Part shown: positions 32,491-42,238 of the stretch, piece by piece
Layout: each line of letters begins with the position of its first letter
Position numbering within the stretch: the first letter of the stretch is position 1
Source: Chryseobacterium ureilyticum
GTDB taxonomy: Bacteria > Bacteroidota > Bacteroidia > Flavobacteriales > Weeksellaceae
Assembly (NCBI RefSeq): GCF_900156735.1
Contig: NZ_FTOL01000002.1
Coordinates: forward strand, 558,001-622,000
Length of the DNA: 64,000 nt
Direction of reading: 5' to 3'
Notes under the pieces: generated by a model
The model's input: the letters and a program-made list of their open reading frames with translations, nothing else
What the model was told of the DNA's origin: nothing
Database searches by the model: none
Position numbers and translations under genes: made by a program

Positions 32491-33928
32491 GTATTTAAAG
32501 AAGACAAAAATTATCGCAACACTAGGTCCTGCTTCTTCATCGAAGGAGGTGATGTTAGATTTAATGAAAGCGGGTGTTGATATTTTCAGAATAAATTTTT
32601 CACATGCAGATTACGACTTAGTTCGAAAAAATATTGAAATAATTAGAGAGCTAAACAGCGAGTATGGTTATTCAGTGGGTATTTTAGGGGACCTTCAGGG
32701 ACCTAAACTAAGAGTAGGTGTCGTAAAAGAAGGATCTTACCTGAACCCTGGAGACATTCTTACCTTCACTAATGAAAAGATGGAGGGAGATTCTACAAAG
32801 GTATACATGACCTACCAACAATTTCCACAGGATGTAAAGGTAGGTGAAAGAATCCTTATCGATGATGGTAAGCTTGTATTGGAAGTTACTGAAACAAACG
32901 AAGTAGATACTGTAAAGGCTAAAACAATTCAAGGGGGACCTCTAAGCTCTAAGAAAGGAGTAAACCTTCCTAATACACAGGTATCTCTTCCTGCATTGAC
33001 AGAAAAGGATATTCAGGATGCTAATTTCATGATGGACATGGAGGTAGACTGGATCGCTCTTTCGTTTGTACGTCATGCACAGGATATCATTGACCTGAAA
33101 GAATTAATCGCAAAACATCCAAACGGTAAATTCAAAACTCCAATTATTGCGAAGATTGAAAAGCCTGAAGGTGTTAAAAATATTGAAGAAATCTTATTGG
33201 AATGTGACGGACTGATGGTTGCCCGTGGTGACCTTGGTGTAGAAGTTCCAATGGAAGAAGTTCCTGCTATCCAGAAAAACCTGGTAGAGAAAGCAAGATT
33301 CTACTCTAAGCCTGTAATTATCGCTACTCAGATGATGGAAACGATGATCAACAGCTTAACACCAACAAGAGCGGAAGTAAATGATGTTGCCAACTCTGTA
33401 TTGGATGGTGCTGATGCAGTAATGCTTTCAGGAGAAACTTCTGTAGGTAGATATCCTGTACAAGTGGTAGAAAACATGGCTAAAATTGTGAAAAACATTG
33501 AAACCACTCACTTCTACCAACACAAGAATGAACCGATTGAAAAAGACTATAACTGTATCGATGAGAGATTCATTACAAACAGGGTATGTCTTGCAGCAGT
33601 AAGAATTGCAAAAACAACAAACGTTTCTGCTATCGTAACGTTGACTCACTCTGGATATACAGCTTTCCAGCTTGCAGCTCACAGACCGAACTCTCAGATT
33701 ATTGTATACAGTGGAAACAAAAGAGTAATTACTATGCTGAACCTTCTTTGGGGTGTTCACGCTTACTATTATGATATGAAAAAGTCTACTGACGAAACAA
33801 TCATTCAAGTAAATATGTTAACGCATAACTATGGTTATATCGAAACAGGAGACTTCGTTATCAACATCAATGCTACTCCATCATATGAAGGTGGTAAAAC
33901 AAATACGTTGAGATTAACGACAGTATAA
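32483..33928 (+). CDS. pyk: Pyruvate kinase
   Basis: This 481-residue enzyme has KTKIIATLGPASSS and RINFSHADYD at the start, the active-site IIAKIEKPEGVKNIEEIL (Lys and Glu for metal and phosphoenolpyruvate), GLMVARGDLGVEVPMEEVP and VILSGE-like AVMLSGETSVGRYP. The C-terminal domain follows. It makes pyruvate and ATP in the last step of glycolysis. It ends the acpP-fabF-rnc-pyk cluster. Confidence 0.97.
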   Translation: MNKYLKKTKIIATLGPASSSKEVMLDLMKAGVDIFRINFSHADYDLVRKNIEIIRELNSEYGYSVGILGDLQGPKLRVGVVKEGSYLNPGDILTFTNEKMEGDSTKVYMTYQQFPQDVKVGERILIDDGKLVLEVTETNEVDTVKAKTIQGGPLSSKKGVNLPNTQVSLPALTEKDIQDANFMMDMEVDWIALSFVRHAQDIIDLKELIAKHPNGKFKTPIIAKIEKPEGVKNIEEILLECDGLMVARGDLGVEVPMEEVPAIQKNLVEKARFYSKPVIIATQMMETMINSLTPTRAEVNDVANSVLDGADAVMLSGETSVGRYPVQVVENMAKIVKNIETTHFYQHKNEPIEKDYNCIDERFITNRVCLAAVRIAKTTNVSAIVTLTHSGYTAFQLAAHRPNSQIIVYSGNKRVITMLNLLWGVHAYYYDMKKSTDETIIQVNMLTHNYGYIETGDFVININATPSYEGGKTNTLRLTTV

Positions 33929-33958
33929 GCAATAAACAAAGCTACTTGTTAAAACATA

Positions 33959-33992
33959 AAAAAACTCCCGAAAATTGATTTCGGGAGTTTTT
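33959..33992. terminator. Bidirectional terminator between pyk and the aldehyde dehydrogenase gene
   Basis: A 10-bp perfect stem ACTCCCGAAA/TTTCGGGAGT (33964-33973 and 33979-33988) has A-runs on the left and T-runs on the right, serving the two convergent genes. Confidence 0.85.
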
Positions 33993-34013
33993 GTTTATAA
34001 TATGATACGGTTC

Positions 34014-35306
34014 TTAATTACCTACGATCGTCTTTGCTGTTACAAACTCTTTTAAAGCATGTAAAGAAAGCTCTGTTCCATATCCTGAAGCCTTGGAGCC
34101 ACCAAATGGAAAACGTGGGTCAGAACTTGTCATTCTGTTGATATTTACCGTTCCTGATTCAAGGTTCTCGATAAAGAATAACTGACGGTCTTTGTTTTGT
34201 GTCCAAACTGAATTAGAAAGCCCAAAAGGAATATCGTTAGCAATCTGTAATGCTTCTTCCGCATCTTTAGCAATCATCACCATTCCAAGAGGACCAAAAA
34301 GTTCTTCTTTTAAAATTGGATTTCCTTCTTTAACTCTGATTAAACCAGGTTTAAATTCATTTTCTGAAACTCTTTCTAAAGGAAGAATGATTTCTGCACC
34401 ATTTTCCAATGCTCTGTTGAATTGAGCTTCCAACTCGTCTGCAAGATCAGGTCTTGCCATCCCAGCTAACTTTGTTTCTTTATTGAAAGGATCTCCGATT
34501 TCGTATTTTTTATATTCTTCAATGAAAACAGGTAAAAACTGATCTTCTACTTTTTCATCGATAATAAATCTTTTTGCTGCTGTACAGGTTTGACCACAGT
34601 TTTGAAGTCTTGATTTAGCTCCGGCTTTTGCTGCTGCTTCAAAATCTCCATCCTCAAAAATGATAAATGCATCACTTCCACCTAGCTCCAGTAAAGATTT
34701 TTTAATATTTAATCCAGCAATTGAAGCTACTTCTCCTCCTGCTTTTCCACTTCCTGTAAGACTTACTCCTTTTACAGCATCGTGCTCAAGGATTTCTTTT
34801 ACAGCTTTATGTCCTACTTCAAGGTTTTGGAAAATTCCTTCAGGGAAACCTGCTTCCAAAAGAACTTCTTCAATGGCATTTCCACTTCCGAAACAAATTG
34901 AGGCATGTTTTAAAACAACTGTATTTCCAGCTAAAATTGCAGGGATAGCGAATCTTAGTACCTGCCAGAAAGGAAAATTCCATGGCATTACTCCTAAAAT
35001 TACACCTTTCGGAACATAATGTACTTCAGAATAGGCAAATTCAGATTCTACTTTTTCGGGTTTTAAAATATTCTCGGCATCGGCGTAATAATTCATCATC
35101 AATGCACACTTTTCAACCTCAGCAATAGATTCAGAAATGGGTTTATTCATTTCAGTGGTAATAATCCTGCCAAATTTCTCTGAATTATTTTTTAGTATTT
35201 CTGCTGCTTTTGCAATTAACTTCTGCCTTTCCTCAAACGGCACTTTTCTCCACACCGAAAACGCTTTATCTGCTTTAATAAGCTTGTTTTCAATTAATTG
35301 TTCCAT
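34014..35306 (-). CDS. NAD(P)-dependent aldehyde dehydrogenase, succinate-semialdehyde dehydrogenase type
   Basis: This 430-residue enzyme has the Rossmann region GVMPWNFPFWQVLRF, SLTGSGKAGGEVAS, the general-base Glu in LLELGGSDAF and the catalytic Cys in NCGQTCTAAKRFII. C-terminal FPFGGSKASGYGTELS also matches the family. It is slightly shorter at the N-terminus than many relatives. It oxidises an aldehyde, probably succinate semialdehyde, to the acid. It appears to stand alone. Confidence 0.88.
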   Translation of the reverse strand: MEQLIENKLIKADKAFSVWRKVPFEERQKLIAKAAEILKNNSEKFGRIITTEMNKPISESIAEVEKCALMMNYYADAENILKPEKVESEFAYSEVHYVPKGVILGVMPWNFPFWQVLRFAIPAILAGNTVVLKHASICFGSGNAIEEVLLEAGFPEGIFQNLEVGHKAVKEILEHDAVKGVSLTGSGKAGGEVASIAGLNIKKSLLELGGSDAFIIFEDGDFEAAAKAGAKSRLQNCGQTCTAAKRFIIDEKVEDQFLPVFIEEYKKYEIGDPFNKETKLAGMARPDLADELEAQFNRALENGAEIILPLERVSENEFKPGLIRVKEGNPILKEELFGPLGMVMIAKDAEEALQIANDIPFGLSNSVWTQNKDRQLFFIENLESGTVNINRMTSSDPRFPFGGSKASGYGTELSLHALKEFVTAKTIVGN

Positions 35307-35443
35307 AATATAATTTCTGTTTTAAATTCAGCTAATGAATTTATGAGCGCTTTTAATCTAAAAGCACGATAAGGGCAGCAAATTCTATTCCTTAAGGGTA
35401 AATAAAAGAATGATTTTCTCTATCGGAAGAATATAACTTTATC

Positions 35444-36367
35444 TTAAATCATTAGCCATTCATTCACCAGACAAGCAGCAAGCCTAGCCGTTCTGTCTTG
35501 AATATCGAACGGCGGATTCACTTCTGCTACATCCAGTGCAACCAGTTTTTTGTTTTTAAGGATATGTCTGTAAAAATGCATAAAGGTTGCGTCTGCAAAG
35601 ATACCATTATATGCCGAAGCTGAAACCCCCGGAGCGATAGATGCATTAAAAACGTCCATACAAATAGTAAGATAGGCGAAATCTACATTTTCTAACAGGT
35701 CATCAATGCGCTGATAAACGGAAGGAAGGTTTTCAAAGAATAATTCGTCGGAAAGAACATATTTCATTCCATATTGATGTGCTGTATCAAAGAGCTTGAG
35801 GGTATTAGAATTTCTCTGAATACCGATATGGAGAGAATTGATAGGTCCTTCCTGCGCGATCTGCCAGAATCCTGTTCCTGAGCTTGGTCCTACTCCTTTT
35901 TCCGGTTGCCTGTTATCAAAATGAGCATCAATATTAATAATCCCGATTTTTTGCTCTGGATAGGCAGTTTTAATACCTAAATAATGGGCATAGGTTACTT
36001 CATGACCACCACCTAAAACAAGAGATTTCCCTCCTTTTAAAAGAACTTTTGAGACATTCTTGGCAAGGTTATTCTGAGCATTTTCCAGATTACCGTCTTC
36101 ACACGTAATATTTCCAAAATCCAGCATTGAGAAATTAGGAAGAATAACCGGAAAATTGGACATATTTTTCCTAATCACATCTGGAGCGTCTTTTGCTCCC
36201 TGGCGCCCTCTATTTCTCCTGACTCCTTCATCCACGGCAAAACCATGCAGTGCGAAATCATTCGTGGAAATATTGTCGTAATTCTGTTCTTCTTTTACTC
36301 TCTGAAATAGTCTGTGGAAGAGAAGTTCTTCTCCGTCCAATCTACCCTGCCAAATATTTTGAAACAT
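35444..36367 (-). CDS. hutG: Formimidoylglutamase (arginase/ureohydrolase family)
   Basis: This 307-residue enzyme has the binuclear manganese-site motifs GGGHEVTYAHY, NIDAHFDNRQ and TICMDVFNASIAPG. Among ureohydrolases, the neighbouring hutI gene supports the hut function: release of formamide from formimidoylglutamate to give glutamate. Agmatinase or arginase are less likely. The next gene downstream in this direction is about 140 bp away. Histidase and urocanase genes are not in the window. Confidence 0.85.
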   Translation of the reverse strand: MFQNIWQGRLDGEELLFHRLFQRVKEEQNYDNISTNDFALHGFAVDEGVRRNRGRQGAKDAPDVIRKNMSNFPVILPNFSMLDFGNITCEDGNLENAQNNLAKNVSKVLLKGGKSLVLGGGHEVTYAHYLGIKTAYPEQKIGIINIDAHFDNRQPEKGVGPSSGTGFWQIAQEGPINSLHIGIQRNSNTLKLFDTAHQYGMKYVLSDELFFENLPSVYQRIDDLLENVDFAYLTICMDVFNASIAPGVSASAYNGIFADATFMHFYRHILKNKKLVALDVAEVNPPFDIQDRTARLAACLVNEWLMI

Positions 36368-36492
36368 ATTCCTTTAAAATTCAATTTTAGTCACATCATT
36401 CTATTCAGTAAAGCTAATTAATATTGTTTAGATATAAAAACTCCTTGTGCATATTATATAAAGAATTCATTGTAAGAATAATAGTAGGTGTT

Positions 36493-38508
36493 TTAGACTT
36501 TATTCTCGTTGGCATTACTGCTAATAAACATTTCATTTCGCTCTTCTGAAATAATTTCCAAAAATCGTTCGTAATGTTTCAAGACATCAGAAATCAATTC
36601 ATTTTTGGTAAAATACTGCACATCATAGCCTTCTCTCCCATCTCCAAAATAAGATCTTGGGTAATGGGTTTTATTATCTTCAAGATCCGGAAGGTTCTCT
36701 TCATTGATGATGTATTCTGAAACTGTTTTTATTTTATTCTCAACTCCGTATACAAAATTATTAACCACACCCTGATGAATTTCAATTTCTACTCGGGTAG
36801 GGTTTTCATGATGGTTTATTTTGGCTTCTATCCCATTAGCAGCAAATTCCTGTTGCAGATCAGTAAAAGCTTCTTTTGCTTTCACATTAATAAAACGGTC
36901 TACGGAAGTATTATCTTTAAAGGAAACGATATTTTTTAAGCGTTCTTTCCAGAATTCACCGGACCATGGAACGGTAGACACGGAGAAGTTTCGGTCATAA
37001 TATTTTTGGTCAATAGCTAATCCTTTCATCAGACTTACAATGAATAAAATCACTACAATGGAAAACGGTAATGCTGTAATTAAGGTCATACTTTGAAGCG
37101 CTTTCAAGCCTCCTACATTTAATAATAAAAGTGAAAGAACAGCTAGTAAAACACCCCAGAATACAATTTGCCATTTGGGAGATTTGCTGGCATTTTTAGT
37201 CGCAATACTATTCATTACAAATATCCCAGAGTCTGCTGAAGTAACAAAAAAGATAAGGATGATTAAAATGACAAAGAATCCTGTAAATTGTGATAAAGGA
37301 AGATAATCCAGAAAACGGAACATTAATGCATCAGGATCTGAGGCAAACTGGCTCAATTGTCCGTTCGCAATATTCAAATCAAACCAGATTGCACTGTTTC
37401 CAAATACAGACATCCAGATAAAATTGAATAATGTTGGTAATATTAAAACCGCTAGAATAAATTCTCTGATTGTTCTTCCTTTGGAGATTCTTGCGATAAA
37501 CAATCCTACGTAAGGAGACCATGAAATCCACCATGCCCAATATAAAATTGTCCAGTCATAAAACCATGGCAAAGCATTTTTTTCATAAACATGGGTATTG
37601 AAAGTAAGATTGAAAAAATTATTAATATAATTTCCTAAACCATCTGTAAAGCTTCCGATCAGATAAACCGTAGGTCCTAATATTAATACAAAAAGTAAAA
37701 GTCCGATCACACTGATCACATTAATATTACTCAAGATCTTCACTCCTTTTCCGACTCCGGAAATTGCCGATATCACAGAAAGCGAGACAAGAGTAACCAC
37801 AATGATAATCTGATACATAAAACTATTCTCCGGAGTAATATGAAGTATATTCAATCCTGAACTGATCTGTACCACTCCAAATCCCAAAGTGGTTGTAATT
37901 CCAAAAAAAGTACAGCATAATGCAAAAACATCAATTGCATTTCCCCACTTTCCATTGATTTTATTCTTGAGCAAAGGATAAAAGCAGCTTCTTAATGAAA
38001 GTGGTAATCTATAACGATAAGCGAAGTAAGATAAAGAAAGTCCTACTACACCATAAATTGCCCACGCGTGAATTCCCCAGTGAAAAAAGGTATAAAGCTG
38101 AGCCTGTTTTGCCCTGCTTACATAATGATTATCTGCAAAAACTTCAGAGGAATAATGCTGCATTGGTTCTGCAACACTGAAATAGATCAATCCAATTCCC
38201 ATTCCTGCTGCAAACAACATGGAAATCCAGGAAAAGAAAGAGTATTCAGGTTTACTGTCATTGGCACCAAGCTTAATGTTTGCATATTTACTGAAAAGCA
38301 GATAGACAAGGAAAATAACAAATAGCGTTACAGACCATACATATACCCAATTCAAGTTGACAAATATGAATTGTTTTATCTCGTTCAAGATGTTTTCAGT
38401 CGGTTTTGGATAAACTGCTGAGAGAAAACAGGTACCTATAATAAATATTAAACTCGGAATCGTGACCCCTTTGTTAAAAGTAGATCTAACATTTTGAAAA
38501 TTCATCAT
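36493..38508 (-). CDS. BCCT family transporter (betaine/carnitine/choline type)
   Basis: This 671-residue protein has about 12 membrane helices. It carries the BCCT signature with glycines and tryptophans (FAAGMGIGLIYFSVAEPM; DWTILYWAWWISWSPYVGLF; VTSADSGIFVMNSIA). A soluble C-terminal tail of about 150 residues (from 515) is like the regulatory tails of BetT-type carriers. It imports a quaternary ammonium solute with H+ or Na+. It lies between hutG and hutI on the same strand, so its substrate may relate to histidine breakdown or may be an osmolyte; not decidable here. Confidence 0.9.
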   Translation of the reverse strand: MMNFQNVRSTFNKGVTIPSLIFIIGTCFLSAVYPKPTENILNEIKQFIFVNLNWVYVWSVTLFVIFLVYLLFSKYANIKLGANDSKPEYSFFSWISMLFAAGMGIGLIYFSVAEPMQHYSSEVFADNHYVSRAKQAQLYTFFHWGIHAWAIYGVVGLSLSYFAYRYRLPLSLRSCFYPLLKNKINGKWGNAIDVFALCCTFFGITTTLGFGVVQISSGLNILHITPENSFMYQIIIVVTLVSLSVISAISGVGKGVKILSNINVISVIGLLLFVLILGPTVYLIGSFTDGLGNYINNFFNLTFNTHVYEKNALPWFYDWTILYWAWWISWSPYVGLFIARISKGRTIREFILAVLILPTLFNFIWMSVFGNSAIWFDLNIANGQLSQFASDPDALMFRFLDYLPLSQFTGFFVILIILIFFVTSADSGIFVMNSIATKNASKSPKWQIVFWGVLLAVLSLLLLNVGGLKALQSMTLITALPFSIVVILFIVSLMKGLAIDQKYYDRNFSVSTVPWSGEFWKERLKNIVSFKDNTSVDRFINVKAKEAFTDLQQEFAANGIEAKINHHENPTRVEIEIHQGVVNNFVYGVENKIKTVSEYIINEENLPDLEDNKTHYPRSYFGDGREGYDVQYFTKNELISDVLKHYERFLEIISEERNEMFISSNANENKV

Positions 38509-38697
38509 TTTTTATTTTCGTTTATAGTATTGACAAGTCTTCCTGGTATGGGATATAGCTGTAAAAAAAGTACTGAGAAATAAGAAAATATCCAGGTTTT
38601 CCGGAATCTCCGGCGCACTTAAGAACTATGAAAAATACGTTATTTATCTAAAAATCAACGCTAATTGCAGCGCAAGATAAGAAAACTTATAGAGAAA
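38509..38697. other. Leader region of the BCCT gene
   Basis: These 189 bp of the 530-bp gap between the BCCT gene and hutI show no gene and no consensus promoter box. The rest of the gap holds a possible small gene and a terminator. Confidence 0.4.
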
Positions 38698-38898
38698 ATG
38701 AAAAATATCAGGAACTTTATGATTTTGCCTTCCTTCAATTCAAGTTTATGTATTGAATATATTTTACTTCAAAAAAAAGGAAGTTTCCTACAGATCTCAC
38801 AGATTACACAGAGGATTGAAAACATTGAATATGATGCTTTTAATAAGCAACGTTTTTTAGCTTCTGGACTCATGATTTTAAGGAATAAAGATGTATAA
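38698..38898 (+). CDS. Possible small hypothetical protein
   Basis: A 66-residue frame from the ATG at 38698 reads MKNIRNFMILPSFN and later QISQITQRIENIEYDAFNKQ. It is on the opposite strand to both neighbours. Composition is plausible for a protein, but there is no family match, clear promoter or ribosome-binding site. It may be spurious. Confidence 0.3.
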   Translation: MKNIRNFMILPSFNSSLCIEYILLQKKGSFLQISQITQRIENIEYDAFNKQRFLASGLMILRNKDV

Positions 38899-38907
38899 TT
38901 TTATCCA

Positions 38908-38939
38908 CAAAAAATGTGGAAAAGAAACTCTTCCACATT
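38908..38939 (-). terminator. Terminator of hutI
   Basis: On the minus strand a 9-bp perfect stem AATGTGGAA/TTCCACATT (38939-38931 and 38921-38913, loop of 9) is followed by a T-run, about 100 nt after the hutI stop. Confidence 0.65.
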
Positions 38940-39038
38940 CATATATTTTAGAACTTTACTTTTATTCTAGAATTTGCGGCACATAAAATTAAGGGTATTT
39001 TAATTCTTAGAAAATTCATGAATTAAAATTGTTTTTAT

Positions 39039-40265
39039 TTAATCAACAAGGTTTCCATCAATATAAACATGTTCAGCTTTAAGGCTTCCTTGATTATACA
39101 ATACATTCTGGAAATTATTAGTCTTAAAAGTTACAAAGTCTGCTTTTTTCCCAGTTTCCAATACTCCCCTGTCTTCCAGATTAAGTGCATATGCTGCACG
39201 GAAAGTCATTCCTGCTAAAACCTCAGCCGTCGTCAGTTTCTGGAATGTTGCAAGAATTGAAGCTTGAGTAATTAAGTTCCCCATCGGTGCTGACCCAGGA
39301 TTCCAGTCACTCGCAATGGCAACAATAGCTCCGGCATCTAATAGTTTTCTAGCTGGTGTAAATTTTTCTCCCAGTCCTAAACTTGCTCCCGGAAGTGCGG
39401 TTGCTACCGTATCCGATTGTGCAAGAAAATCTATATCTTCATCAATAGTAGCTTCCAAATGGTCTGCTGATTTTGCTCCTACTTCTACCGCAATTCTTGA
39501 GCTTCCCGGCGTAAACTGGTCAGCATGAACGGTTATCTCAAAACCTAAATCTTTAGTTTTAAGTAAAAAATCTTTACTTTCTTCCGGTTGGAACGCTGAT
39601 TTTTCAATAAAGATATCTACACGTTTAGCTAGATTCTCTTCTTTTACTTTAGGAAGGATTTCCGTAAGAATATAATTCAGATATTCAGGATTGCTTCCTT
39701 CAAAATCTCTTGGCTTTAAATGAGCAGAAAGGCAGGTAGGAACTAAAGTTGCTTTCGTTGATTCCTGTGCTTTTTTAATAATTCGAAGCATTTTCAACTC
39801 ATTTTCTACGTCAAGTCCATAGCCACTTTTTACTTCAATGGTTGTAATTCCAAGATCAACAAGGAATTTAATTCTTTCCAATAATGTTTTCAATAATTCT
39901 TCTTCAGAAGCATTTCTTGTATGTTGTACGGAACTCCAGATTCCTCCACCACTTTCAGCAATCTCAAGATAGGTCTTCCCTGCATTACGCATTGCAAAAT
40001 CATTGGCGCGGTTTCCACCAAAACAAATATGAGTATGTGAATCTACAAAAGCAGGCAGAACAACTTGTTCTCCTTCAGTGTGCTCGATTTGTATTCCAGG
40101 GTTTTCGCTTTTTAAGGCTTCAAAATTACCAACTCTCTGAATGGTATCATTTTCTACGATAAGTCCTCCATCAACAATGATTTCCAATTGCTCATCGGAA
40201 AGTTTTCCTCTTAATGGTAAATTGGCAAGGGTTACAACTTGCTTAAATGGTCCTATTAATTTCAT
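39039..40265 (-). CDS. hutI: Imidazolonepropionase
   Basis: This 408-residue amidohydrolase has the metal-binding FVDSHTHICFGGNRANDF, the HADQFTP motif, and KSADHLEAT and IASDWNPGSAPMGN near the C-terminal side. It opens the imidazolone ring to formimidoylglutamate in histidine breakdown, the substrate of the nearby hutG product. The full family length is present. Confidence 0.94.
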   Translation of the reverse strand: MKLIGPFKQVVTLANLPLRGKLSDEQLEIIVDGGLIVENDTIQRVGNFEALKSENPGIQIEHTEGEQVVLPAFVDSHTHICFGGNRANDFAMRNAGKTYLEIAESGGGIWSSVQHTRNASEEELLKTLLERIKFLVDLGITTIEVKSGYGLDVENELKMLRIIKKAQESTKATLVPTCLSAHLKPRDFEGSNPEYLNYILTEILPKVKEENLAKRVDIFIEKSAFQPEESKDFLLKTKDLGFEITVHADQFTPGSSRIAVEVGAKSADHLEATIDEDIDFLAQSDTVATALPGASLGLGEKFTPARKLLDAGAIVAIASDWNPGSAPMGNLITQASILATFQKLTTAEVLAGMTFRAAYALNLEDRGVLETGKKADFVTFKTNNFQNVLYNQGSLKAEHVYIDGNLVD

Positions 40266-40513
40266 TATCTAAGGTTAATGTTATAAAATAAATTATATTA
40301 TCATTTATGGAAACCTGGTAAGGCAATTATAAATTCAAAATAAAATAATTCAAGTATTAATTTTCCTCTCAAAAATACTTAAAATATATCAATTCATCTC
40401 TTAATCTCAATCAATATTAGACTCTATGTTCGTGTAAACCTCAGCCCTACGATGAATCATTGCTTCAATTTAACCTTTTCTTAATCTTCATTTCAATCTT
40501 AGTCTAAATTTGC

Positions 40514-40521
40514 TATCTTTG
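40514..40521 (+). promoter_or_regulatory. ruvB promoter -7 box
   Basis: TATCTTTG fits TAnnTTTG and lies 19 bp before the ruvB ATG. Confidence 0.55.
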
Positions 40522-40540
40522 AGGTAAATGAAATGAATTA

Positions 40541-41563
40541 ATGCCAGATTTTTTACATCCAGATAAGGAAAACTACTCACGGGAGGAGTTGATGCAGGAA
40601 GAACAAATTCGTCCCCAAAGCTTTAAGGATTTTGCGGGACAAAGAAAGACGCTGGAAAATCTTGAGGTTTTTGTAACTGCTGCCAAAAGGCGTGGCGGTG
40701 CACTTGATCATGTCCTTTTACATGGTCCTCCAGGTTTGGGAAAAACTACTTTATCCAATATTATAGCCAATGAGCTTGGGGTAAACTGTAAAATTACTTC
40801 GGGTCCTGTATTGGATAAACCTGGAAGTTTAGCAGGATTACTTACCAATCTTGAAGAAAATGATGTTCTTTTCATTGACGAGATTCACCGTCTTTCTCCG
40901 GTTGTGGAAGAATATCTGTATTCTGCCATGGAGGATTATAAGATTGATATCATGCTGGAAACTGGTCCTAATGCAAGAAGTGTACAGATAGGGTTGAATC
41001 CTTTTACATTGGTAGGAGCTACAACAAGGAGCGGAATGCTTACAAAGCCAATGCTTGCCAGATTTGGTATCCAAAGCCGACTGGAATATTATTCTATTGA
41101 GCTTTTATCCACAATTATTCAAAGAAGTGCAAGGGTTCTGGGAGTGGCAATTTATGAAGATGCAGCAATTGAGATTGCAAGAAGAAGCCGTGGAACGCCA
41201 AGGATCGCCAACGCTTTACTTAGGAGAGTACGTGATTTTGCAGAAATTAAAGGGAATGGTGAAATTGAGATCAATATTACTAAATATGCTTTAGATTCTC
41301 TGAATGTAGATGAATTTGGATTGGATGAAATGGATAATAAGATCATGCGTGTCATGATTGAAAATTTCAAGGGAAAACCTGTGGGAATTTCTGCTTTGGC
41401 AACCTCTATCGGAGAAAATCCGGAGACTTTGGAGGAAGTATATGAACCGTTTTTGATACAGGAAGGTTTTATTATCAGGACTCCGAGAGGTAGAGAGGTT
41501 ACCGATAAAGCTTATCAGCATTTAAATATTTCAAGACCTAGAAATCCTGGAGAACTTTTTTAA
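40541..41563 (+). CDS. ruvB: Holliday junction branch migration ATPase RuvB
   Basis: This 340-residue AAA+ protein has [11 protein letters not shown], Walker [12 protein letters not shown], Walker [11 protein letters not shown], sensor 1 [10 protein letters not shown] and a C-terminal winged helix ([20 protein letters not shown]). It drives branch migration with RuvA. Its start gives an N-terminus of normal length. Three genes follow in the same direction. Confidence 0.97.
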   Translation: MPDFLHPDKENYSREELMQEEQIRPQSFKDFAGQRKTLENLEVFVTAAKRRGGALDHVLLHGPPGLGKTTLSNIIANELGVNCKITSGPVLDKPGSLAGLLTNLEENDVLFIDEIHRLSPVVEEYLYSAMEDYKIDIMLETGPNARSVQIGLNPFTLVGATTRSGMLTKPMLARFGIQSRLEYYSIELLSTIIQRSARVLGVAIYEDAAIEIARRSRGTPRIANALLRRVRDFAEIKGNGEIEINITKYALDSLNVDEFGLDEMDNKIMRVMIENFKGKPVGISALATSIGENPETLEEVYEPFLIQEGFIIRTPRGREVTDKAYQHLNISRPRNPGELF

Positions 41564-41613
41564 TGTAAAGTTCAAATTTGGATTTAAAGCTTTAATATAT
41601 AAGTTATTAATTG

Positions 41614-42225
41614 ATGTTTGTTCCTAAATTATTTAGAAGTGAAGATTTGAATCTGATGAGGGAAATTATCAGGGAGAATTCTTTTGCTTTACTGATTTCT
41701 TCTGTTGATAAGATTCGGGCAACTCATTCCATGATGATGCTGAATGAAAGTGATCCGGAAAATGCTTATATTGAAACTCATATTTCCCGGGCAAATCCTC
41801 AGGCGAAAATACTGAAAAACGGAGATGAAGTTCTTTTTGATTTTTTAGGCGCTCATACTTATATTTCCAGCAGCTGGTATGACCATATCAATGTTTCTAC
41901 CTGGAATTATGAAGCTGTACAGATCTACGGAAAAGTAGAATTAATGGATCAGGATGAACTTTACAGTCATCTGGAGAAATTAACATCAAAATACGAACAG
42001 TTTCAGCAGTGCCCCATAATGGTAAAAGATATGGGAAAGGAATTTGTAGAAAAGGAAATGAAAGGTGCCTTTGGAATTAAGGTGATTCCTACAGAAATAT
42101 TTATCAAGCAAAAGCTGTCTCAAAACAGAAAGGAAAATGATTTTAACAATATCATTTCACAGCTTGAACAATCGGATGATGATGCCAGGAGAATTGCTGA
42201 AAAAATGAAACTAATAAAGAAATAA
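41614..42225 (+). CDS. FMN-binding split-barrel protein (PaiB family)
   Basis: This 203-residue protein begins MFVPKLFRSEDLNLM. It contains SFALLISSVDKIRATHSMMML, ETHISRANPQAK, SSSWYDHINVSTWNYEAVQ and the C-terminal GAFGIKVIP, the pattern of PaiB-type FMN-binding negative regulators. The role in Bacteroidota is not well known; a flavin-dependent enzyme is also possible. I used the ATG at 41614 rather than the TTG just upstream. Confidence 0.85.
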   Translation: MFVPKLFRSEDLNLMREIIRENSFALLISSVDKIRATHSMMMLNESDPENAYIETHISRANPQAKILKNGDEVLFDFLGAHTYISSSWYDHINVSTWNYEAVQIYGKVELMDQDELYSHLEKLTSKYEQFQQCPIMVKDMGKEFVEKEMKGAFGIKVIPTEIFIKQKLSQNRKENDFNNIISQLEQSDDDARRIAEKMKLIKK

Positions 42226-42238
42226 TCAAAATATACAT

